Positions 48,230-58,084 of a DNA stretch of 64,000 nucleotides are shown here, piece by piece; position 1 is the first letter of the stretch; each line of letters begins with the position of its first letter. The notes under the pieces are model-generated. The model searched no databases. It was given only the letters and a program-made list of their open reading frames with translations, and was not told the origin of the DNA. The stretch is from Heliocidaris tuberculata (Eukaryota; Echinodermata; Echinoidea; Camarodonta; Echinometridae): assembly GCA_025618425.1 (NCBI GenBank), contig CM046836.1:18825243-18889242 (forward strand), in the 5' to 3' direction. Position numbers and translations under genes: made by a program.

Positions 48230-49980
48230 ACGTGAGTACTTCCAATTTTTTGTTCATGTACAGGCGCATAACTTGTAATTTTAATTCATGAAACTGCATT
48301 GGGTGATTGCCAAATTGTGATGCAGTTTCATGAATTTAAATTATGAGTTATATGTCTGTACATGTACATGAACAATAGATGAAAAGGGCATCCACAAAGA
48401 CATGTACATGTAAATCCTGCATTGCATTATGAAACACAAAGTGCAACTATTTTTATTACTATACCAGCAGCAATAAAAAATTACCAAAATGTCGGTTAGA
48501 AAATTCTGCAGTACCATACCTTACTTTGTTTTTGAATGAACAAATTTCACTGTATATTTTTCGATTTATATTAAAAAGTGTCAAGGGGAAACACATTTTT
48601 TTTGGTTGAGTAGTAGTATTAGACAACTTTCATCAATACTACACAAAAATCACAACTACGAAGCATAACTTCGCAGACTGTAGGTCTATATAGTTAAAGG
48701 GAGCAGATTGTATTGGCGTAAGTTTTAAGTCATTAAAATAATGTTGGCTATATCATGAAACAGGAAATCACTCATTCAGTGTCCTGAGCAAAGTCTATTG
48801 ACATGATGGAGCAGGGAAAGAAGACATCCCATCAGGCATGGCGATGTGAATATTTTGACAAAATGAAGCACTACGTCTGACTGAGATGTGCAGACATGGG
48901 CCAGCCATGGGAGAGTAAATAGTTTCCTATTTCATCATGATGATATTATTGATAATGCCAACAATGACAATGCCTCAAATCAATGTCCATAAAATACATA
49001 TTTTTCTGTCAAGGCTAGTTCAGCTTACTTTTATTTAACCCACCATGGATGGCACATGACATTAATTCCCCACACAAACTGACAAACTCGAGTCACTGCA
49101 GCCCAGGCTCCTGCACAATGATGCACAACATGCAACAGACAACACATGAAACACAGTGACTGTGACACATAAATCTGACCGGCGTTGAAATGCCAATAAT
49201 CGACACACTGATCGAAAGATTAACCCAATTCTTATCTTAGTCTTGTATTGAAAAGGCACGTAAATAGTATTCAATAATTCACAACTTTCTACAGCACTTA
49301 TAACTACATGAAATCAAAGTGGAGAGTTAAAATACCTTTCCTCGGTTAGAAAACGGCAGGAACGTGGATTTCCAAACGATATAATGGCTTCCGGATGGAT
49401 TGCATCAAATGCACACCTACCGTACCTACGTTTACACATTAAATACAATACATGCATAATACGTGCATTGAATGCATAGCGCATGCAAAGCTAATGCAGT
49501 GGACAACGCCTTCCTGTAGGTCACCTCAGAGGGCGTGCTCATTTTCCTATGTGTAAAACTCAAAACTGGTAATGGAGATCAGTCATGTTGAATGTAATTC
49601 ATGATTCATCGTGAACCATCTTTCTTTCTCTATATCTACCCCCTCTCTCTCTCTTTCTCAAAGCCTCTGATGCATATTCAATGCACTCTTTTCAAATTCT
49701 TTATTCAAATGAATGCACTATTTTCTTTCTGAAGAAGACATAATAAGTCATCAAACTTCATTCAGAGTGGCAGGTCGACAATTTTTTTTTCTCAGAAAGG
49801 GGGGCTCCCTAGGGCCCTAAACCAACCTTGCTTTTTTGTTGTTTTGTTGTGATAATCATCACTTATATATGAATATTATCATCGGTAGTGCGATAGGTTT
49901 TATTCCTACTTATTTGGCACTTTTTAAAATGAAATAGTGTACCTATTTTAAATGAAGGAGGGTCTTTGTGGTCTAATGGG
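48230..49980. other. Epsin 5' flank / UTR intron
   Basis: No exon is proven. There is a diverged inverted pair around 48,260-48,370 (aatttca-tgaaactgcat type). CpG-containing sequence at about 49,330-49,440 is the best candidate for the epsin first exon or promoter, judged only by composition and a donor-like site. Confidence 0.3.
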
Positions 49981-50001
49981 CTGATTGGCGTACGGCTCAA
50001 T

Positions 50002-50057
50002 CCCCCCCCCCCCCCATTTTAAAAAAAATACATATTTTTTTTTTTTTGGGGGGGGGG
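50002..50057. repeat. poly(C)14 / poly(G)10 inverted pair
   Basis: C-run at 50002-50015 and G-run at 50048-50057 separated by A/T runs; on one strand they would form a strong hairpin. Confidence 0.8.
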
Positions 50058-50800
50058 ATAAGGGAACAGAGATGCTGAGATAATTTGGGGGAATTTACTT
50101 TTACAACGGATGCATTAGCCTATAAGAAGGGCAGCGGGAGCAATCCCCTCCGACCATGCCGTGATACATAATTACATTTCTGATTATCTAAGGGGGTAGT
50201 TTTTTTTTTTGGTTTTTTTTTTAAATGTTTTATTGAAACATATGTAAAAAAAAAAAAATATGAGCACAATAAAAGAAAGAAAGGAAAACAACAACAACAA
50301 CAGCATAAGCGGTACGGTCACTGAACAAAGTACATGTACATGTAGGCCCTATATCACAGTACTATATATCGTGACCCGCGGGAATCGCCCGCAGGCCAAA
50401 TTAAGTGCCATAATTAAGTGCATGTAACATGAATAATGCTTTTGCTGTATACATGGTATACTGGGTATAAAAATAGGATTATAAGATCAGGTCATGGCTT
50501 ACAGGACAAATACAGATTCTAGCATCATATATCAAATACAAACTTTTGAAAATGTTGTTTCATCTTATTATTCTTGAGAGCTATCCGGTATTCTGATTTA
50601 AATTTAATCTTTAAAAATGACAAGGCAGATTGAAAGTTAGATTTGGGTTTTTCCTTTCTGAATTTAAAGCGATTAATATATAAACGTGTGCACAAAAGAA
50701 ATAAGTTTATACATAATAATTTTGTTGGTCTTTGTTACACCCGAAAAGTCTTTGAAAGGATGCGAGGCGTGTACCCATGTCCCTTAATTTTGAACTCAAA

Positions 50801-51388
50801 ATTTTTTCCAAATCAAAACCCAAGGAGAGAATCAATGTTATTGGAAAGTGAAAATTCAGAGAAGCACTTTACAAAAAGTTTCATTAAAATTGGTTAAAAA
50901 ATGAGAGAGTTATGGAAGTTTGAAAAGTCTCGTTTTACTTTCTATGGGGATCCTCAAATTGGCAAAATTGCTTCAAAATGGCTGATTTTGTGAACAACTC
51001 TCCATTTGTTTTGTACACAGATTTTCAGATTTTCCCCATTATCTCTCAGGGTGCTCCTTGTCTCCTCCTGAACTCGACATATGTGGTGTAAAATACATTT
51101 TCCCATTATATATGTTGAGCTCAGAAGGAGATTAACTGCACCTTGAAAGATAATGGGGAAAATCTGAAAATCTGTGTACAAAACAAATGGAGAGTTGTTC
51201 ACAAAATCAGCCATTTTGAAGCAATTTTGCCAATTTGAGGATCCCCATAGAAAGTAAAACGAGACTTTCAAACTTCCATAACTCTCTCATTTTTTAACCA
51301 ATTTTAATGAAACTTTTTGTAAAGTGCTTCTCTGCATTTTCACTTTCCAATAACATTGATTCTCTCCTTGGGTTTTGGTTTCCTTTAA
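50801..51388. mobile_element. Foldback element F3 in LINE remnant
   Basis: Nearly symmetric arms of ~245 bp: the left cccaaggagagaatcaatg block is matched by an inverse at 51,348-51,371, around a ~60-bp centre near 51,060-51,120. TTAA at 51385-51388; the left end is eroded. LINE protein similarity stops at its edges and resumes beyond, so it is an insertion. Confidence 0.75.
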
Positions 51389-51888
51389 CCATAAAATGCT
51401 GAATAGAGTCATTTAATTGATTACAAAGACTGTATAATAGACCTCTTAATTTTATGCAGAAAATCATTAGTGGCCTTCTGGAAAATTTTAACACAAAAAG
51501 ACCTTAGTTGGGTTTCAAATGTGTACTTAAGATTATTCCTGTGGACCAACGTCCATTCTTCATCTATACCAAAAGTGTCATTCCACTTTCTGCTTCTGTC
51601 CTTGGATAATAGTTGGTCCTTAAAAATTGAATAAGAAAATTTAGAGAGACTATTACAACTGAGTAACTTCCTAAATCATATGGGTCCCTTGAGTCACTGG
51701 ACCACGTTCCAAACAAAGGGATAGCCTTGATAAGGAAAGAATACTTCCTTCTATCACGAATTGAAATATTAAAGACCAATACCAATTTAAAAAAAAAAAA
51801 AAAATTCTTAAAACGATTACCATCAAACATCAAATCCTGTGCTGTTTTCATACCTTTATCATAACACTCCGAATAGTAAAAATATTTC

Positions 51889-52077
51889 TAACACGATAAA
51901 AACTATTTTCGAAAAATCAACTGAAGGCAATTTCAGTAGCCCTGTCTATCACCTTTAGAAATGTGCGAACATTATAATGGCTTATTACGTAATCCGAACC
52001 TGATTTCTATGGGCAGTACAATAGGCATTTGAAATTGCCCTTGAGTTTATTTTTCGAAAGTAGTTTTTATCGTGTTT
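51889..52077. mobile_element. 190-bp foldback inserted in LINE
   Basis: Inverted arms of ~50 bp (taacacgataaaaactattt at left, its inverse at right) around a ~90-bp centre. LINE-like reading (FNKNICLKTKK before, KYFYYSECYDKG after) is split exactly here. Confidence 0.7.
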
Positions 52078-52589
52078 TCTTTGTTTTCAAACAAATATTC
52101 TTATTAAACCACAACACGTCCATTTCGTGCATCTCTCTTAAATTCATGCTGGCCAACAATCTACTTCTAAATACATACCAGACCTTAATGGTTTCACCAA
52201 GCTGGGCATTTACATTCTTTGAAAGATTGTCAGGAGCACTTGCTCTAAATAGAATGAAATGGTCTGTATGGAATTCAGTGAGACTTTTCATTTCAATTTC
52301 TTTCCAATCACTTTTAAAATCTTCATTCCGCATATGCATGTGTCTTCACCAAACCAACTTTTGAGGCAGGGCACTTATGATCTGACATCTACTAATCATT
52401 TTCAAGCCACATTGATCATATTCATTGTACAAAAAAAATGCATTTTATCCTATCACTGCCGCCTGACCAAATGAATTTAAAAATATTCAAGCTTTAAAAA
52501 AAATCTTTTCAGGAATATGAGTAGTAAATAAGAACAACAGTTTGGTCAATACAGTTTTCACAACAGTTAATCTTCCCTATAAGGGATGG

Positions 52590-52861
52590 ACAGGGGCGGC
52601 GCTACAGGGGGGGCAGAGGGGGCGACCGCCCCCCCCCTATGATTTTTCAAGTAGTGAAAAAAGAAAAAAAAAGAAGAAAAGGAGGAAGAAAAGGAGGAAG
52701 AAAAGCGAAGAAAAGGGAAGAAAGGAGAAAGAGGAGTATTAAAAAGAGAGGTCTTAAACATATAACTCTATATTACCCCTGTTATTTAATGGAGAAAAAA
52801 TATGACGTCATCTTTAGGTCGTCTTGCCCCTCCTATCAAAATACCCTGGCGCCGCCCCTGG
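52590..52861. mobile_element. Foldback element with GGGGCGGCGC ends
   Basis: 272 bp with inverted ends caggggcggcgct and ggcgccgcccctg. The inner part is A/G-rich. It truncates the LINE remnant on its left. Confidence 0.7.
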
Positions 52862-52905
52862 GGATGGATGAAACGCGGATGCTGTACAGGCCTCAACGAG
52901 ACATA

Positions 52906-52925
52906 CCCCCCCCCCCCCCCCCCCC
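52906..52925 (+). repeat. poly(C) tract, 20 bases
   Basis: An uninterrupted run of C. Confidence 0.9.
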
Positions 52926-53285
52926 TACCCGGGATCAAATGTGATTCTTTATACGTCTGGGCCGGACCGACCTATATAACGTAACAATGCGAAAGACGCG
53001 ACTGAGATTCGAACCTGGGTCCGATCATTGTCAGTTTCAGGGGTGTCGATCCGTGTTCATGATTGGGGGGATGACCGGCGAGGGTGTGGGGGGGGGGGTA
53101 TCCCCCCTCCCACACCAGGGACTTTTTCAAAAATCTGTCTATAAAACTTGCATTTTAGAACATCCCAAAATGGTTTTTAATGAAAAGAAGGAATGCACGG
53201 ATCTACGCCAATGGACGGAACCCCTTAATTGAGAATAACAATGTGGGCGAACGAATATGGGGAATTTTCTTAGATATTTTCGCAC

Positions 53286-53546
53286 TGAAATTATGGCATT
53301 TGTTATTTCCTTACTTCTAATGTGATGGCATTTCACGATTAAAAATAATGAGTTTGGATAATTATTAGTTTTAAGTTAATGTATCATAATTCTTATTTAT
53401 TTTATCCAAAAATATAATGAAATTACTAGTGGCATTTCTTATTTCCTTATTCTGATGTGATGGCACTGAATTTCACGATCAAAGATAATGAGTTTGGATA
53501 ATTATTAGTTTTAAGTTAATGTATCATAATTCTTATTTATTTTATC

Positions 53547-53557
<11 letters not shown>
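53286..53557. repeat. Two 134-bp tandem copies
   Basis: 53,286-53,419 and 53,420-53,557 share a nearly identical core (gataatgagtttggataatt onward) with small differences at their left ends. A (TA)n run follows at 53,551-53,580. Confidence 0.8.
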
Positions 53558-53590
<33 letters not shown>

Positions 53591-53615
53591 GGGGGGGGTG
53601 ATAATACAGGCCATT

Positions 53616-53636
53616 CCCCCCCCCCCCCCCCCCCCC
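53616..53636 (+). repeat. poly(C) tract, 21 bases
   Basis: The longest C-run in the window; an 8-base G-run lies ~25 bases to its left, so a hairpin is possible. Confidence 0.9.
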
Positions 53637-53659
53637 ACGTTACCGCTAGACCAACTCCC

Positions 53660-55880
53660 CCTATAGGACCAAGGGTAATACTTTAGTAGGGCCCGGGAAA
53701 ATGTGTTGAAATACAACATGACAAGGATCGGATCCTGAAAACGTCCTTAGGCCCGGTCCCGAAGCCAAGGTCTAAATACGCCTCTGCATGGATTTTATTT
53801 TTGTCTAGTCTGAAATTAAAAGTGGATTGCCATGCATCGGAGCTAGCTAGCTGCGGGCATCCTTTTGCGAATTCGGGAATCTAAATATAGAATATGACGT
53901 AATTAGTTGTGGAATGGAATGTCCTTAATTCCATGAGAGTACGTACGTACGAGGGCAGATTGTTCGTTAAAACAGGTATGTTTCACTCATTGACTGTATC
54001 ACTATCAAGAGTGCAGTGTGGAACAAATTAGTAGGTTCCACAATAATTTCATTATGGTAGCTGTACTCATGCAAATTAATAGATCTTCTTGGTCGTTAAA
54101 TTAGAGGGTGTTTGTATAGTAGTGGGCTGGACACAGTGAACAGTCTACGGTCCCACGTGTTTCCTTATATGCTGGGTGTTTATGTGGTATTTATTTTAGG
54201 TGGCAGTTGATTTTGCCAGTAGACCTATACTGATTTTATCAGTATTCTGGTCCCTAACCAGAATACTGATAATATCCACCCAAATTACATGTCACATGGA
54301 TACACACACAACTTCACACTCCCTCCTCATGCTTCTGTCAACATGGTCAACACACTCATGAAATTGAAAATAGAGTCTACATTATCAATAAAAAATCACT
54401 CATACTATAGTGACTTTACTATAGTTCGTGTGTAGACTCTAGGCACTTATCCAATGAACAAGGTTATAATATAACCTTGTCCTCCCAAACCAATATGGTA
54501 ATGGTGAAAACACATAAGGGCAGACCTCTACTGCTGTACTACTGCCAGCCACAGTAAACAAATGCAGATTTCCTCTCTCCACAGAGAGAGAGGGCAGCAG
54601 TACAGAAGGATCAATCAGTCTCAACAGAAAAATAGAATGAACAAAATTTTATGCTTGAAATTCCACATTCCCTGAATCATTGGTTTAGCTGGTCACCAAA
54701 CAAGAGGGACTTTCACAGACAACTTGCTGGTAAGTAATAACTAATATTTTGAGTTTCACTATTTTGATCTGATATTTTGGCTGGATATATTACAGCAGGT
54801 TGCAGCTGCATAGTTTCAAGTGGGGCTGAGTGGTTCAGACACATCGAGTGTAGACTCTAGGCAGTCATACATGATACACCTCAACACTTTCAAAACACCA
54901 CTGCACAAAAGTCACCAACATTCACTCAAAATCAGCATTTGATTTACAAAAACCGACACCAACATATCCATAAAATACAATAAATTCAACTCGCCGATGT
55001 TGGAAAAGATAATTCCAAAAATGAAATCCGTAATTTACTGTCACTTGTGGCGAAACGGGGTATCGCAAGTCATTGTGTACATTTCCTGATCGCCGCGAGT
55101 ACTGACAGTGACATCTCCCCCCAAAAAATTCGGTCCCTATCGCGCACACGTTAAAGTCCCGATTTTCCGAGTGCGCGATCGTAGAGATCGATGTGCGCGC
55201 GTGATACCGAGTTTCTTTGTGGACAAAATTTTATTGGCCAAGTTTAGTCTAAAATATTGGTGCCGTGAAAACAACCTGCGATCACGAAAAAACGTTCACT
55301 TTTGCAGCAGTCAAAAACAGACAACAAAATTGCTCTAAGCAAGATTTAATTTTCTTACATTTGCTAAATTACCTGATTCAGGGACTCTTCAACTCTTACT
55401 GTGCCACAAATTTGGGGATTCAGAATTGAAAGTGAAATTTTAAATAATTATTTTCCTCCCATGTATGAATGATCTAGACTGGAAAAAGGCCTACTGATAT
55501 ACACAAAAGCTATTGAAGCCTATTCACCCGTAAAAGCTAGTCTGGAGTACAAGGTTATCTTCAGATAAGCTTGTAGTGTATAAGTGTGCCTGTGTGGGAC
55601 TGTCTCGGTGTCTCCAACTTTCACTGTTGCAGCAGTCAAAAACAGACAACAAAATTGCTCTAAGGAAGATTTAATTTTCTTAAATTTGCTAGATTACCGA
55701 TTCAGGGACTCAAGGTTATCTTCAGATAAGCTTGTACATCTATAAGTGCAATAAAATATTCAAAAGTAAGAAGAAAAATTGAAACTTACATTCAAAGCAT
55801 TGATTTGTCCTCACTTTCTGCAGAATCACCTGGAGACGGACGTATCACAGCTGGTGAATGAATGATGGCACCCGCCTGCG
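53660..55880. other. Repeat-rich intergenic tract
   Basis: No gene is seen. It contains a hairpin at 54,231-54,276 (atcagtattctgg and inverse), a repeated tgtagactctaggca motif (54,430; 54,847), a palindromic gctgtactgctg-type pair (54,530-54,605), a CpG-dense patch at 55,080-55,210, and a direct duplication (55,305-55,390 and 55,624-55,708, gcagcagtcaaaaacagaca). Confidence 0.45.
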
Positions 55881-56746
55881 TAGACTGAAAATTCTGTCTC
55901 TCGTTCGTTAGCCTCTTATTTGGGTAGGGTCAGCTCTTCACTTAGAGACAGAAACGCTCCTATCACTTTGCTGTGCAAACTTACTGATAGCCGACAAACA
56001 GTCGGCATGTAGTTGTAAAAATATATATATATTTCTATTTTTTAAAATATTTTTATAAATTAAATAGATTAGGCCTTGGCTCTATACTTAAACGAATATG
56101 TTCAACTTACCAATTTGACTGTTTTTTTTTCCTTTAAATTTAATGCTCCTTTTTCAGGTAATTCAGGGTCCAAGGTACTCTTACCTCTCCATTTAAAAAT
56201 CTTGCAGCCATATTCAAACTGTTTCCACTGCGCAGGAACGAAGTTGACATCGCATCCGTTCTAGTCTATGTACAAGGGAAAATGGTTATGAAGGAAAAAA
56301 TGTGATAAATTCATGACGAATTCATACACGTTGATTTTTTTCCTTCATAATCATTTTCCCTTGTACGTAGACTAGAACGGATGTGATGTCAACTTCATTC
56401 CTGCGCAGTGAAAACATTTTGAATATGGCTGCACGATTTTCACACGGAGAGGTAAGAGTACCTTGGACTCTGAATTACCTGAAAAAGGAGCATTAAAAGG
56501 AAAACAACAGTCAAATTGGTAAATTGAACATATTCATTTAAGTATAGAGCCTAGGCCTAATCTATTTACTTTATAAAAATATTTTAAAAAATAGAAATAT
56601 ACATATTTTTACAACTACATGCCGACTGTTCGTCAACTATCAGTAAGTTTGCACAGCAGAGTGATAGGAATGTTTCTGTCTCTAAGTGAAGAGCCGACCC
56701 TACCCAAATAAGAGGCTAACGAACGAGAGACGGCATTTTCGGTCTA
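55881..56746. repeat. 866-bp near-perfect palindrome
   Basis: Left arm 55,881-56,300 and right arm 56,335-56,746 are inverted copies with only scattered differences and a ~34-base centre. It includes gtagactagaacgg..., gaggtaagagtaccttgg and tctatacttaaacga blocks in both arms. No terminal TTAA was seen. Either a large foldback element or a head-to-head duplication. Confidence 0.8.
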
Positions 56747-56749
56747 CCG

Positions 56750-57989
56750 CGTGTGCTGCATGTATGTTGTGTATGCATGTACGGATGACACATGCACATC
56801 TTGCTTTTGCTAGTCTCTGCATTCAGCTTCCTATACTCGTGGCTAGTATACAAGCAAGTGGAAAGGAGCAGTGTTGCTTATCAAAATGATAAAAATAACA
56901 AAAGTGAAAGTTATACATGATATCACAAATGGGATTTGGTGTTTTTATTTCCTTCATTCTGAAATTATGATACTTAAATGCATGGCAGTTGAATTGTATG
57001 GCGAATTCAGAAAACTTCAGAATTTTGAGTTTTCCTGAACTGATTTTTAGGCTCAAACTTTTTGAAAATGTATAAAGTCAAAGAATATTGACTGCAAAAT
57101 AAAATGATACAAATATCCCGTTTACAAGAAAAAATGTGGTGATTATGACATGAGAATTTATAAGATTAAGCAAATTCAAGATTGATTTTAATTTTGCGAT
57201 CTGTCAATCTAAATTTGTAAGTACGGGTATATATTTGAAATTATTATTCATGTGAAGGGTTTTCAGGCGACCAGAAAAATTGGTGTATCTCATAGTTTGC
57301 GGAAAAGTAAGCGGATGACCATGCAATTTTAAAACAATATCTTGTGGTTTGTGTAAAAGTGCCCAGATGACCATGCAATGTATTTCCATATCTCATGGTT
57401 TGGGGTGCACGTGAGGCTTAAAAAAGTGAATACGCATTTAAATACGCATTGGTTAAGACAATGGATGTATGCGCGCAGCCCTTGCAATATGCTTGGGTAA
57501 GGAGTCACTAAGGACAAAATAATGTTTTTCTACCTGTGTTTTATGTTCAAATCAATACACAAACATAAGGACATGTAACAGTGAAAATTGAGGAACTAGG
57601 TTTCATACATTAATAATAATAATAGTGAATGGCTTTTCTGTCATGGGACAAAAGGGTATATCGCACTCGCTTTGAAAATATTTTATTCCTCACGCCGACT
57701 TGTGAAATATGCTCATAGCTCGTGCGATATACCCTTGTATCCCACTCAAGGTCATTCGATATTATATAAAGACCCATCAACATATGAACAAGGTTATTGG
57801 TAGTAACCTCCTACAGCATACAGTACGTGTAGGTGTAGCTCAAATCCAGGTGGATTGTTTGCATATAATATGAATTCCGGTAGTGGGCTTTAGGATAGAT
57901 AGGCCTTTTATTTCAGCTTCATCAACAAATAACAATCCTTTCTTTACTCAAGATGAGATTTTGCTCAGGAGAAAGAGAAGATGTGAACC
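56750..57989 (+). promoter_or_regulatory. DAGL: DAGL 5' flank
   Basis: Apart from the MITE at 57617-57762 nothing is recognised. Transcription start and any non-coding exon are undefined. Confidence 0.3.
57617..57762. mobile_element. Short inverted-repeat MITE
   Basis: 146 bp; the arms aatggc...gggacaaaagggtata and tatacccttgtatcccac... are inverted with gcgatat next to the centre. It is ~230 bp upstream of the DAGL start codon. Confidence 0.68.
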
Positions 57990-58084
57990 ATGCCTGCTCT
58001 GATCTTATTCAAGAGACAATGGAAGGTCGGAGGGGATGATCTCGTCTTTCCTGCTATGGGCTCAGCCTGTGTACGCCTTATCTT
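57990..58084 (+). CDS. DAGL: DAGL exon 1 (start codon)
   Basis: 95 nt encoding MPALILFKRQWKVGGDDLVF then PAMGSACVRLI, with a gtaagt donor in phase 2. The short cytosolic N-terminus is the most conserved signature of the family and fixes the start. An ATG nine bases upstream (57981) is followed at once by TGA, so it cannot start the frame. Confidence 0.94.

Larger units (their letters stand above)
50530..52585 (-). pseudogene. Degraded LINE ORF2 3' remnant
   Basis: Minus-strand fragments read like the end of a non-LTR retrotransposon ORF2 of L1/Tx1 style. In order from 52,585: the FIWSGGSDRIK / YDQCGLKMIS block just after the reverse transcriptase; SDWKEIEMKSLTEFHTDHF; YYSECYDKGMKTAQDLMFDG; RDRRKYSFLIKAIPLFGTW; KWNDTFGIDEEWTLVHRNNL; TQLRSFCVKIFQKATNDFL; and near 50,540-50,650 KPKSNFQSALSFLKIKF with YRIALKNNKMKQHFQKF and a stop. 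Many frameshifts and stops show it is dead. It is interrupted by elements at 50801-51388 and 51889-52077, and cut at its 5' side by the element at 52590. An A-run near 50,246-50,260 may derive from its 3' end. Confidence 0.75.
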
